Shown here: piece by piece, positions 53,142 to 61,914 of the stretch | Position numbering within the stretch: the stretch's first letter is position 1 | How the letters are laid out: every line of letters starts with the position of its first letter | Source: Albirhodobacter sp048262715 | GTDB taxonomy: Bacteria; Pseudomonadota; Alphaproteobacteria; Rhodobacterales; Rhodobacteraceae | Assembly: GCA_048262715.1 (NCBI GenBank) | Contig: JBLXEV010000005.1 | Location: forward strand, 186,001 to 250,000 | DNA length: 64,000 nucleotides | Direction: 5' to 3' | Program-made: the position numbers and the translations under genes | Notes under the pieces: model-generated | Databases searched by the model: none | The model's input: only the letters and a program-made list of their open reading frames with translations | What the model was told of the DNA's origin: nothing

Positions 53142-53977
53142 GCCATCGCCTCCTGAATGTCAAACACAGGGCCTTCGCGGCAGACCCGTAGATAGGTGAT
53201 CCCCTCGGGCTTGCGGAACGAGCGCACGCAGCATTGGCACATGCCCAAACCGCAGGCCATTTGCTGCTCCAAGGCGATTTCACCCGGAATCCCATGCGCA
53301 GCGCCGATGTTTTGCAACAGTTGCAACATCCGGTTCGAGCCGCAGGTGTAGAGCGCATCGACCTTCCCTTCAGCGATTTTGCCCTCAATAATCGCACGCA
53401 GGTTCTCGATATTTGAGGTGCCCTCGCTATCGGTCACCGTGATCACATCGGCACCCATGTCGCGGAAATGGTCAATCGACATGAGAACCTCGGGACTGCG
53501 GGCGGAGGCAATCGCGGTCAACCGCCGCCCCAAGCGCCGCGCCTCTTGCGCCAGCGGGCCAAGCGTTGCCAGCCCCACGCCCCGCGCGAGCAAGAGGAGG
53601 TTTTGCCACCCGTCCTCGATCCGGTAGCCAACCCCCAAAGGCCCCAACACATTGAGCGTATCATCCGGTTGCAAGGTCGCAAGCGCCGCGGTCCCCTCGC
53701 CTGTCACCTTATAAAGGAAATGCAGCTCGCTCTTCTCAGGGTAATAGCCATAGATGCTCATCGGGCGACGCAGATAGGGCTGCAATCCCGCCGTCACTGG
53801 GCAGAGCAAATGGAAAAATTGCCCCGGTTTGCACGCCAGAATATGCGCAGGCGCTTCCAGCACCAGCAGACGATACTCGCCATTCACCGGCGTATTGCTC
53901 TTTACACAGGTGTCGACTTGAAAAGCGCCACCGTTCGCTGGAACGGGTCCAGCGTTACTTTGGGTCAGCAGGGTCAT
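53135..53977 (-). CDS. pyrK: Dihydroorotate dehydrogenase electron-transfer subunit
   Basis: 280-aa flavoprotein linking PyrD type 1B to NAD(H). The FAD-binding RPMSIYG is at residues 71-77, the nucleotide-binding GVGLATLGPLAQEAR near 132, and the [2Fe-2S] cysteines are Cys242, 247, 250 and 266 in CGLGMCQCC and VCREGPVF. All expected residues are present, so it should be active. It lies between the TRAP genes and pyrD on the same strand. Confidence 0.92.
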   Translation of the reverse strand: MTLLTQSNAGPVPANGGAFQVDTCVKSNTPVNGEYRLLVLEAPAHILACKPGQFFHLLCPVTAGLQPYLRRPMSIYGYYPEKSELHFLYKVTGEGTAALATLQPDDTLNVLGPLGVGYRIEDGWQNLLLLARGVGLATLGPLAQEARRLGRRLTAIASARSPEVLMSIDHFRDMGADVITVTDSEGTSNIENLRAIIEGKIAEGKVDALYTCGSNRMLQLLQNIGAAHGIPGEIALEQQMACGLGMCQCCVRSFRKPEGITYLRVCREGPVFDIQEAMAW

Positions 53978-53989
53978 TTTATACCTCTG

Positions 53990-55270
53990 TTATCCGAAGA
54001 TCAGATTTGGAATGAACAGCGAGATCGCGGGGATATACGTGATGATGAGCAGTACAAGAATGTTCACCGCCACGAAGGGCCACACCCCGTTGATGATGGT
54101 CATGACAGGTTTATTCAGGGTCGATGAGGCCACGAAGATATCGAGGCCAAACGGCGGCGTAATCATCCCGATGCTGATGTTCAGCGTCACGATCATCCCG
54201 AAATGAACCGGATCAATCCCGAGAGCCATCGCCACCGGATAGAGCGAAGGGATCAGGATCAGCAGTGCCGAATTCGGATCGATAAACATCCCCGCAATCA
54301 AGAAGCAGACATTCACCACCAGCAGGAAGATGATTGGCCCCGCATGCACGGCGGCCAGAAAATCGGTGATCTGAGCCGGAACCTGCGCCAGCGTGACAAA
54401 GAACGAAATCAACCCGCCCATCGCCAGAAGCACGAAGATCACCGAGGTCGAAACCGCACTTTGTTCGGTGATATTGAACAGCTCTTTCAGGGTCAGCTCA
54501 CGGTAGACGAACATCTCCACAAAGATCGCGTAGACAACACTCACCGCTGCGGATTCCGTGGGGGTAAAGAGGCCGCTGTAGATCCCGCCGAGAATAATCA
54601 CTGGCATCCCGAGCGCCCAGCCTGCGGTTTTCACAGCCGCAAGACGGTCCTTGAAACTGGGCCGATCCTTGGCTGCAATGCCTGCGCGGCGTGCCTCGAT
54701 CATCACCATGATTGCGAAGGCCAGCCCGAGCACCACCCCGACCGCCAAGCCCCCCGCGAAGAGGCGTGAAATCGAGGTGCCCGTCATCCAGCCATAAATG
54801 ATGAAGGTAATTGAGGGCGGGATGAGCAAGGCGGTCTCCGCGCTCGACACCAGCAGGCCGAGGCTGAATTTCTCGCTAAAGCCGCTTTTGCGCATCTCGG
54901 GATAGACCATCCCGCCGATGGCCGCGACGGTCGCAGGGGCCGATCCAGACACCGCGCCAAACGCCATGGAACCGCCGATCACCGTGTGCCCCATGCCGCC
55001 CCGCGTATGCCCGACAAGCGATTTCACCAGCTCCGTCAGATTGCGCGCAATCCGGCCTGAGCTCATCAAATGCGCCGCGAAGATGAAGAACGGGATCGCC
55101 AACAAGGTGGTGTGATCAATGCCGCCGAAGACTTTTTGGATCACCGCCGCATCGGGCAGTTTGCTAAAGAACGTGGCTTTCACCGCCAGCGCAGGGATCC
55201 CCAGAACGAGGAACATTTCAAAGCCGAGCGCCAGCAGCCCGATCGCGAGAAGGATGATGACAAAGATCAT
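53990..55270 (-). CDS. TRAP transporter large membrane subunit (DctM family), pyrimidine-like operon
   Basis: 426-aa permease with about twelve hydrophobic segments. Family stretches are FGAVSGSAPATVAAIGGMVYP near residue 105, ALLIPPSITFIIYG near 145 and ITPPFGLDIFVASS near 370. AGGAGG lies 7 nt before the ATG at 55270; the open frame beyond it runs through the DctQ gene and is rejected. It lies 12 nt before pyrK, so transport and enzyme genes form one unit. Confidence 0.94.
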   Translation of the reverse strand: MIFVIILLAIGLLALGFEMFLVLGIPALAVKATFFSKLPDAAVIQKVFGGIDHTTLLAIPFFIFAAHLMSSGRIARNLTELVKSLVGHTRGGMGHTVIGGSMAFGAVSGSAPATVAAIGGMVYPEMRKSGFSEKFSLGLLVSSAETALLIPPSITFIIYGWMTGTSISRLFAGGLAVGVVLGLAFAIMVMIEARRAGIAAKDRPSFKDRLAAVKTAGWALGMPVIILGGIYSGLFTPTESAAVSVVYAIFVEMFVYRELTLKELFNITEQSAVSTSVIFVLLAMGGLISFFVTLAQVPAQITDFLAAVHAGPIIFLLVVNVCFLIAGMFIDPNSALLILIPSLYPVAMALGIDPVHFGMIVTLNISIGMITPPFGLDIFVASSTLNKPVMTIINGVWPFVAVNILVLLIITYIPAISLFIPNLIFG

Positions 55271-55779
55271 TCGACTGCCTCCTGTGCGCGCGCATCCGCT
55301 TTTGCGAAGCGGTCGAACAGCCCGAAGAAGCTGAGCCCGAAGCGAAGTGCCAAGAGCACAAAGCCGATCACCGGCGCGAGGTAGACATATCCCATCAAGA
55401 TATCCAGAGTTGGGCTGCGTTGGCCCGTTTTCAGCACGAATTGAACAAGCGCGACGCCAAGCCATGCGAGATAGAGCGAGAAGCAAACGCCTGTAAGATC
55501 AATGAGTTTGCGTAGCAGCTTCGTCACTGTTGGCGGAAATTTTGGATGCAGCGCGTCGATGCAGATGTGGCGGCCCCGCTCAAGTGCAAGGCCAAGGCCC
55601 AAGAACACCAAAAACACGTTCATCAAACGCACGGCTTCTTCCACCCAAGCGAACTGGCTCGCAAAGGTTCCCCCGATTTCGCGCGCCACGACGCCCAGCG
55701 TGAACAAAGCGACCATCGACAAAAAGATGCCGACCAGCACCGCCCTCTCAATGTGCCGAAGATAGGTTATATAGGTCAT
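55267..55779 (-). CDS. TRAP transporter small membrane subunit (DctQ family), pyrimidine-like operon
   Basis: 170-aa membrane protein with four hydrophobic segments. FAWVEEAVRLMNVFLVFLGLGLAL near residue 40 and RGRHICIDALHPKFPP near 68 match DctQ. GGAGC lies before the ATG at 55779. It overlaps the large subunit gene by 4 nt. Confidence 0.9.
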   Translation of the reverse strand: MTYITYLRHIERAVLVGIFLSMVALFTLGVVAREIGGTFASQFAWVEEAVRLMNVFLVFLGLGLALERGRHICIDALHPKFPPTVTKLLRKLIDLTGVCFSLYLAWLGVALVQFVLKTGQRSPTLDILMGYVYLAPVIGFVLLALRFGLSFFGLFDRFAKADARAQEAVE

Positions 55780-55873
55780 TGTTGCTCCGAGATCTCGGTT
55801 GGTCGGGAGGGGTTCAGCGGGCTGAAAAGGAAATGGCATGAAAGCGATACGCCCTCATGCCATGACCCGTGGA

Positions 55874-56893
55874 TTACTTAGCGATTTCAGTCTCGTAAAG
55901 CGAGATGATCGCCTTGCCTTCATCGCCAGCGTTCTCCTCGTAAGCGGCGCGCGCCAGAGGGTACATCGCATCGCGCATCGCATCCCGCTCTTCTTGCGAG
56001 GCGACACGGATCTCGATCGGGCTTTTCTTGATCTCGTCGAGTGCGGCGGCGATCGCAGCTTGTTTATGCGCGAACAGATCTGGCACTTCATCCTCGAACG
56101 CTTTGGTGATCACGTCGCGGTACTCTTGCGGCAAGGAGTCCCACCACATCGGATTGAACAGAACGACATCCTCCATCGCACCATGCTCGGAAATCACGAG
56201 ATATTTTTGCACCTCGTTGAACTTCATACGCTGGATCGTGTCGAGCGGGTTTTCCTGCCCGTCCACAACGCCCGTCTGCAGCGACGTATAAAGCTCGCCA
56301 AAGGCCAGCGCGATGGCCGAGGCCCCCAGCGCATTGAACTGCTCGATCAGGATTTTACTATCCATCACGCGGAACTTTTGATCGGCAAAGGCCGCCAGAT
56401 CCGGCAGGGGTTTGTTGGAGGTGAAATCCTTGAACCCATTGGGCCACAATGCCACGCCGACAACACCGCGCTGGGTGAAGGAATCCAAAAGCGCGCGACC
56501 AAACGGCCCCTCGCGCAAAGCCTCCGCCTTCGCAGGGTCAGACGGCATCAGGTAAGGAATATCAAGGACCGACACAACGGGGTTGAACCCGCCCAAAAAC
56601 GCGGCGGGCGATACGGTCGCCTCCAGCGTGCCAAGTTGCACGCCCTCGGTCATTTGACGTTGATCGCCAAGCTGGCCTTGTGGAAAAATCTGAAACTCAA
56701 CAGCGCCGTTGGTTTGCTCTTTAACCGCAGCCGCGACTTTCTCAAGCGCAACGTGACGGCTTTGCTGCGCGGATTCGAGATGGCCGATCCGCGCGACGAA
56801 CTCCTGCGCGAACGCTGGCTGCGCAGCAGCAAAGGTTCCCGCGATAAGTGCGCTGTAGACCCAGCGACCGAGTGAGGTTTTGGTGGTAGACAT
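55874..56893 (-). CDS. TRAP transporter solute-binding protein (DctP family), pyrimidine-like operon
   Basis: 339-aa periplasmic receptor with a signal sequence (hydrophobic stretch near residues 11-28, cleavage near AFAQE). AGGAGG lies 6-7 nt before the ATG. LGELYTSLQTGVVDGQENPLDTI near 217 is the DctP hallmark, with the Arg that binds the ligand carboxylate expected in the DSKILIEQ region or nearby. DctP receptors bind carboxylates; with pyrD, pyrK and pyrE downstream, orotate, dihydroorotate or carbamoyl-aspartate are attractive ligands. First gene of the operon. Confidence 0.9.
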   Translation of the reverse strand: MSTTKTSLGRWVYSALIAGTFAAAQPAFAQEFVARIGHLESAQQSRHVALEKVAAAVKEQTNGAVEFQIFPQGQLGDQRQMTEGVQLGTLEATVSPAAFLGGFNPVVSVLDIPYLMPSDPAKAEALREGPFGRALLDSFTQRGVVGVALWPNGFKDFTSNKPLPDLAAFADQKFRVMDSKILIEQFNALGASAIALAFGELYTSLQTGVVDGQENPLDTIQRMKFNEVQKYLVISEHGAMEDVVLFNPMWWDSLPQEYRDVITKAFEDEVPDLFAHKQAAIAAALDEIKKSPIEIRVASQEERDAMRDAMYPLARAAYEENAGDEGKAIISLYETEIAK

Positions 56894-56950
56894 TGTGTCC
56901 TCCTAGTTGGATGTCAGCTTTTTTAGACGAGCTGTATGCGATCACCGAAC

Positions 56951-56991
56951 ATGAAACTAATTTCATAGTCAAGACTAGTCTCATAATTGAG
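56951..56991. promoter_or_regulatory. Tandem palindromes in the control region of the pyrimidine-like operon
   Basis: ATGAAACTAATTTCAT (56951-56966) and AGACTAGTCT (56972-56981) are inverted repeats with centres 18 bp apart and share the pattern TGARACTARTYT. A third, CTCA-TAAT-TGAG (56980-56991), overlaps the second. They lie between the divergent dctP-type gene and the XRE-type regulator, which probably binds them. Confidence 0.55.
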
Positions 56992-57073
56992 AATAATTTC
57001 CAGAACTGTCTTCATCTTGCGAAATCTCGTAAACACGCATAACCTTTGCGCAGTTAGCCAAGTAAAGAGCAAA

Positions 57074-57979
57074 ATGACATCGCAATACGAAGCAATTTTA
57101 CACGTTGGTGAGCGCCTGCGCGCCTTCCGGATCGGCAAAGGCCTCACGCCGGATGACGTGGCCCTGCAAACCGGAATCTCTCGTGCAGCCATATACCGCT
57201 ATGAAGCGGGCCAGCCAATCCGCGTTGATGCCCTTGGCAAAATTGCTGATTTTCTGGGAATTTCGCTCGCCTCGCTGTTCGGTGTCGGATCAGAGTTCAT
57301 CTCCTCCTCTTTGACATTCTTTGAACGCATGTTGCAGCTCGAATCGACCGCCGATCAGATCAGCGTGCTGTTCGGGCCGATCTCATATCTGCTCACGACA
57401 GACAGTTTTGACAGGCAATTGCGCGAGGTCTTATCCGAGAGCGTGCCCGCCGCCGCCCCTGATCGCCAAAGCCTCGACAAACATATCGACCAAATTTTGG
57501 ACGTCCTCGGCGCCCGCAAGGCCGCATATATGAAACGGCGCCCGAGCCTGATCAGCCTCGTGTCGGTTGCGGAATTGGAACAGTTGCTGAGTGTTGGCTT
57601 CGTAGGCCGGCAGGGGATAACGGGGGAAGAGCTTGACCGACGCAAAGATACCGCACGGATCGAGGTCGAGAATATTCTGCGCTTGCTGACCGATCAACCG
57701 ATGGGGGTTCAAATCGGCCTCGTCGAGGACTCCCTCCCCGGCGCAAGCTTCCAGATCTTCCGCAATGGCGGCACGGCGCAGGTTGCCGTCAGCCCGTTTC
57801 GTCTGGGGCTCTACGCGAATATCCGCATCGGCGTTGCCACGATCACATCCGCGCAAGAATCCGTTCAGCTCCATCAAGATGTGACCGCCCAACTCTGGCG
57901 AAACAGTCGCAAAGGCGATGATGCAATCGAGCGGGTGCGCGAGTTGTTGGATCGCAAAGGCGTTGCTTTAACGCTCTGA
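57074..57979 (+). CDS. XRE-type regulator of the TRAP/pyrimidine-like operon
   Basis: 301-aa regulator with an N-terminal Cro/CI-type helix-turn-helix (GERLRAFRIGKGLTPDDVALQTGISRAAIYRYEAGQ near residues 12-48). The roughly 220-residue C-terminal domain is one I cannot name, and may sense a ligand. The ATG at 57074 is used; the frame is open to a TTG at 56987 inside the operator region, which is unlikely. Divergent from the TRAP receptor gene, with tandem palindromes between. Confidence 0.85.
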   Translation: MTSQYEAILHVGERLRAFRIGKGLTPDDVALQTGISRAAIYRYEAGQPIRVDALGKIADFLGISLASLFGVGSEFISSSLTFFERMLQLESTADQISVLFGPISYLLTTDSFDRQLREVLSESVPAAAPDRQSLDKHIDQILDVLGARKAAYMKRRPSLISLVSVAELEQLLSVGFVGRQGITGEELDRRKDTARIEVENILRLLTDQPMGVQIGLVEDSLPGASFQIFRNGGTAQVAVSPFRLGLYANIRIGVATITSAQESVQLHQDVTAQLWRNSRKGDDAIERVRELLDRKGVALTL

Positions 57980-58515
57980 ACTGGCTGTCAGCGCGCCCTC
58001 GGCACCGCCAGCAGAGCCCTCGCGATCAACGCCCCTCGACGCGCAGCTTGGGTGAGAGCGCCGCTGGATCCAATGTAAGATGAAGGATTACGGGTGGGTC
58101 ACTCGCCCCTGCCTGCGCCAAAGTGAGGCCGAACTCGGCGGTGGTCTCAACCGTCACCCCAAAGCCGAGATATGCCCGCGTCCCGTCTGTCAAACGTCCA
58201 AACATGATCTCGGTCCGGGTCCGTTTTCAATCGCGCCATTTGGCATATCCGAAGCGTTTTCCGCGTGGCTTTTAGCCTAGAATGAGGGCGTCACTTGCAT
58301 GTCTAAAAGTGCCTCGCAGAAACCAATCCGCGTCATATCAAACATTGCTAGAGACCCCATCCGAAATCTGAACGGCAATACCATGGCGCCTGTATAAGCG
58401 ATGTCTTAACCTGCCGGAACGGAAAGACCGACGTGGCGTCCTCAAACATGGCGCAAGGGAGGGCAGTTTGATCGAGCTCACAGAGCCCGCAAATCCGCGG
58501 CCTCTTCCCAGCCCA
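57980..58515. other. 536-bp non-coding stretch with signs of gene decay
   Basis: No intact gene is visible. On the minus strand several short frames read like protein but are broken by stops, including a 59-codon remnant at 58026-58205 described separately. Nothing suggests an RNA gene or mobile element. It separates the pyrimidine-like block from the second Liv operon and is probably a degraded gene boundary. Confidence 0.55.
58026..58205 (-). pseudogene. C-terminal remnant of a thiamine-diphosphate (acetolactate-synthase-like) enzyme
   Basis: From an ATG at 58205 to TGA at 58028-58026 the minus strand reads 59 residues. The segment VTVETTAEFGLTLAQAG, then PPVILHLTLDPAALSP, resembles the extreme C-terminus of ThDP enzymes (a region of the form VExTAEF...RPAxIxLxLDPEALSP). 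An in-frame TGA lies 8 codons before the ATG and the rest of the roughly 550-residue protein is missing. The match is from memory of the family pattern, so moderate confidence only. Confidence 0.4.
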
Positions 58516-59205
58516 CTAGACACCGAGATACCGATCCGCGAGCTCTGGAGTGAGCGCGCTGCAGGCGCCTGTCCAGACAGTGGTTCCGCGTTCCAAAATC
58601 ACGGCATGATCTGCGACGGGTGCCAGCTCTTTCAACGTCTTATCGACGATGATCAGCGCCAAGCCACTGGCTTTGAGGGCGTGGATTGCGGCCCAGATCT
58701 CGTGTCGCACAACAGGCGCCAGCCCCTCGGTCGCCTCATCGAGGATCAAAAGCCGTGGATTGGTCATCAGCGCGCGGCCAATCACCAGCATCTGTTGCTC
58801 ACCGCCCGAGAGCGTGCTCGCCTGCTGATCCATCCGCTCGCCCAGACGCGGGAAAAGCGCCACCACTCGCGCCATATCCCATTCGCCCGGCCGCGCCGCC
58901 GCAATCAGGTTTTCGCGCACCGTCAGCGGGCCGAACACGCGCCGCCCCTCGGGCACTAGCCCGAGCCCGAGCCGCGCGGCTTGATGCGAGGCAAGGCCCG
59001 AGATGTCTTTGCCCGCAAAGCGCAGATCGCCACTTTGCAACGGCAACATCCGCAGGATCGTGCTGATCGTCGTCGTCTTGCCCATCCCGTTGCGCCCCAT
59101 CAGCGCGAGCACCTCGCCCTCGCGCAGGCTCAGGCTAACCCCGAAGAGCGCCTGCACAGAGCCGTAAGAGGCCGTCACGTCACGTAATTCAAGCAACTGG
59201 CTCAT
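58516..59205 (-). CDS. Second Liv-type ABC transporter ATPase, LivF-like
   Basis: 229-aa ATPase. Walker A is GRNGMGKTT near residues 37-45, signature LSGGEQQMLVIGRAL near 134 and Walker B LLILDEATEGLAP near 153; this Asp-Glu-Ala replaces the usual Asp-Glu-Pro, which is common in aromatic-acid-type LivF proteins. It overlaps LivG by 4 nt and is the last gene of the operon. Confidence 0.92.
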   Translation of the reverse strand: MSQLLELRDVTASYGSVQALFGVSLSLREGEVLALMGRNGMGKTTTISTILRMLPLQSGDLRFAGKDISGLASHQAARLGLGLVPEGRRVFGPLTVRENLIAAARPGEWDMARVVALFPRLGERMDQQASTLSGGEQQMLVIGRALMTNPRLLILDEATEGLAPVVRHEIWAAIHALKASGLALIIVDKTLKELAPVADHAVILERGTTVWTGACSALTPELADRYLGV

Positions 59206-59951
59206 GCCTCTTCTCCCAAGTACGAGGCGCGGACCTCTGGATTTGCACGGATTTCAGCCACGGTTCCGGTCGCGATGATTTGTCCATAGACGAGCACAGA
59301 GATCCGATCGGCCAGTGCGAAGACCGCGTCCATATCGTGCTCAACCAGAAGGATCGGGGCGGATGTACGGAGTTCCGATAAGATTGGCGTCAATTGCCGC
59401 GCCCCCTCTGGCCCCATGCCCGCCATCGGCTCGTCCAGCAAAAATGCGCGGGGTTTCAACGCAAGCGCCATTGCGATTTCCAACTTGCGCCGCTCGCCAT
59501 GCGAAAGCGCAGCCGCTGTCACCGCCTCGCGGCCTTCCAGCCCCGCATGTGCGATATGCGCCCGTGCCGGATCAATCAAATGCCGATCAGACAGGGCCGC
59601 CCGCCAAAAGCCAAAGCTCCGCCCCTGCGCGCCCTGCACCGCCAGCGCGACATTCTGCAAGACGGTGTAATCGGGCATCACAGAGGAGATCTGGAAGCTG
59701 CGCGCCAAGCCCGCCCGCGCCCGCGACGCGGCATCCCACGCCTCGACCCGCTCGCCCGCAAAGAGGATCGTTCCGCTATCGGGCCGAATTTCCCCCGCGA
59801 TCTGTTTGATCAGCGTCGATTTACCCGCGCCATTTGGCCCGATGAGCGCATGAATCTCGCCTTTTTTGAGGGTGAGCGAGACATCCTGCGTCGCCTTGAG
59901 CGCGCCAAACGACTTGTGAAGGTTGTGAATTTCGAGAATGACCTCAGACAT
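59202..59951 (-). CDS. Second Liv-type ABC transporter ATPase, LivG-like
   Basis: 249-aa ATPase. Walker A is GPNGAGKSTLIKQIAGE near residue 37, signature LSHGERRKLEIAMAL near 150, Walker B AFLLDEPMAGMGPEG and switch LLVEHDMDAVFALADR. It overlaps the permease gene by 8 nt and the LivF gene by 4 nt. Confidence 0.92.
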   Translation of the reverse strand: MSEVILEIHNLHKSFGALKATQDVSLTLKKGEIHALIGPNGAGKSTLIKQIAGEIRPDSGTILFAGERVEAWDAASRARAGLARSFQISSVMPDYTVLQNVALAVQGAQGRSFGFWRAALSDRHLIDPARAHIAHAGLEGREAVTAAALSHGERRKLEIAMALALKPRAFLLDEPMAGMGPEGARQLTPILSELRTSAPILLVEHDMDAVFALADRISVLVYGQIIATGTVAEIRANPEVRASYLGEEA

Positions 59952-60930
59952 CGCCGCGCCTCCGTGTCAAAATTCCGATGACGCCACCCGGCGCGAAGAG
60001 AACCACCGCCAAGAGCACCAAGCCAAGGAAGAATTGCCAGTAATCGCTGAACTGGCCCAGAAGATGCTCGGCCAGAATATAGAGCCCCGCCCCCGCGACA
60101 GGCCCCAAGAGCCGCCGATTGCCGCCGAGAATGACGAAGATCATGATCTCGCCCGACATATGCCAATTCAGCATCGCGGGGCTGACGAAACGGTTTAGAT
60201 CCGCATAGAGCGATCCGGCAAGCCCCGTGATCATCGCGGAAATCACGAAGATCGTGAGCCAGAGCCAGAACGGCCGGATGCCGATGCTGGCCATGCGTTG
60301 CTGGTTTTGCCGCGCGCCGCCAAGCGCCAGCCCGAAGCGCGACCGCGTGATCACCGCCGAGAGGATCAGCGCCAGCATCAGCAGCGTGAAGCAGATCCAG
60401 AAATAGGACAGCGGATCGAACATATTGAGGCCGGGGAACTGGTTGCGCGTGTAGAACGAGAGACCGTCCTCGCCACCATAGCTGGGCCAAGACACCGCAA
60501 AATAATAGATCATCTGCGAGAAGGCCAAGGTCAGCATGATGAAGAAAACGCCGCTGGTGCGCAGGCTCAACGCGCCGATCACCACCGCGAAAAGCCCTGC
60601 CACCAGCATCGCAATCGGCCAGAGGATCAGCATCTGCTGCGTGCCGTTCACCGTAAACGCGCCGGAGAACAGCGGCTCGAAATTCGCGGCGTGGCTGGCC
60701 AAGATCCCCGTCACATAGCCGCCAAGCCCGAAGAACGCGGCATGACCGAAGGAAATGAGCCCGCCAAAGCCAAGCGCGAGGTTCAAACCCACCCCCGCCA
60801 GCGCGAAGATCGCCACCTTGGTCGCCAATGTGATCGCGAACGGATCCCCGCGAAACTGTGCCACGACAGGCACCAGCACGAGCAGCGCCAGAACCGCGCT
60901 ATTGACCACTGTCTCTCGTGTCATATTCAT
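59944..60930 (-). CDS. Second Liv-type ABC transporter permease, LivM-like
   Basis: 328-aa inner-membrane permease with about nine hydrophobic segments and the LivM hallmark LNLALGFGGLISFGHAAFFGLGGY near residues 48-71. The ATGA start overlaps the LivH stop by 4 nt, with GGAGC before it. The FGHAAFFG form is common in transporters of aromatic acids as well as amino acids. Confidence 0.92.
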   Translation of the reverse strand: MNMTRETVVNSAVLALLVLVPVVAQFRGDPFAITLATKVAIFALAGVGLNLALGFGGLISFGHAAFFGLGGYVTGILASHAANFEPLFSGAFTVNGTQQMLILWPIAMLVAGLFAVVIGALSLRTSGVFFIMLTLAFSQMIYYFAVSWPSYGGEDGLSFYTRNQFPGLNMFDPLSYFWICFTLLMLALILSAVITRSRFGLALGGARQNQQRMASIGIRPFWLWLTIFVISAMITGLAGSLYADLNRFVSPAMLNWHMSGEIMIFVILGGNRRLLGPVAGAGLYILAEHLLGQFSDYWQFFLGLVLLAVVLFAPGGVIGILTRRRGDV

Positions 60931-61844
60931 GTTTTTGCTCCGAACAGCCCTTGCGGGCGCAACACCAGCACCAGCGCCATCAAAAGATAGATCAGGATTG
61001 AGGCGAGCGCCGAGCCGACCCCCCGCGCCGCCGCGGGATCCATGATCTGTGCAAATCCCATGGGCAGCAAAAAGCGCCCCAAGGTATCGGTCATGCCCAC
61101 CAAAAGCGCGCCGATCAGCGCCCCTTTGATCGAGCCGATCCCGCCGATCACGATCACAACGAAGGCGAGAATAAGGACGGGCTCACCCATGCCGACCTGA
61201 ACCGATTGCAACGTGCCCACCAAGGCGCCCGCGATCCCCGCGAGGGCCGCGCCAAGCGCGAAGACGATAGTGTAAAGGCGGCTGATATCGACGCCGAGCG
61301 CCGCGATCATGCCCCGATCCGCCTCGCCTGCGCGGATCCGCACGCCGAGCCGGGTGCCGCCGATCAGCCAGAACAGCCCGCCCGCCACGGCCAGCCCAAC
61401 GAATATAATCACCAGACGGAACAGCGGATATTGCAGCCCGCCGGGCAAGGTCACAGCCCCCGACAGCACGTCTGGCACCGTGAGGAACAAGGGCGAAGAG
61501 CCGAACAGCCAACGGCAGCCTTCCGAGAAGATCAGGATCAGCGCGAAGGTCGCCAACACCTGATCGAGATGATCCCGCGCATAGAGCCTGCGGATCACCG
61601 CGACTTCGATCAAAGCCCCCGCCGCTGCGGAGGCGATCAGACTCGCGATCAGCCCCAACCAGAACGACCCCGTTACACTCGCCACTGCGGCGCAGACAAA
61701 AGCGCCCAGCATATAAAGCGATCCGTGCGCCAGATTGATCAGCCCCATGACACCGAAGACGAGTGTCAGCCCTGCGGCCATCAAAAACAGCATCATTCCA
61801 TATTGCAGACCGTTCAGGATCTGCTCGATCAACAGCAATGTCAT
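60927..61844 (-). CDS. Second Liv-type ABC transporter permease, LivH-like
   Basis: 305-aa permease with about eight hydrophobic segments and the hallmark GLINLAHGSLYMLGAF near residues 37-52. The frame is open to 61943 inside the preceding intergenic region and the end of the binding-protein gene, but AAGGA before the ATG at 61844 and the normal LivH N-terminus fix the start there. Confidence 0.92.
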   Translation of the reverse strand: MTLLLIEQILNGLQYGMMLFLMAAGLTLVFGVMGLINLAHGSLYMLGAFVCAAVASVTGSFWLGLIASLIASAAAGALIEVAVIRRLYARDHLDQVLATFALILIFSEGCRWLFGSSPLFLTVPDVLSGAVTLPGGLQYPLFRLVIIFVGLAVAGGLFWLIGGTRLGVRIRAGEADRGMIAALGVDISRLYTIVFALGAALAGIAGALVGTLQSVQVGMGEPVLILAFVVIVIGGIGSIKGALIGALLVGMTDTLGRFLLPMGFAQIMDPAAARGVGSALASILIYLLMALVLVLRPQGLFGAKT

Positions 61845-61914
61845 TGGTTTTCCTTCGCCCCGAGAGGCGCGCGCGGTGCCGCCTTGGCCCGCGCGCGCAG
61901 CATGTATGGGGTGC

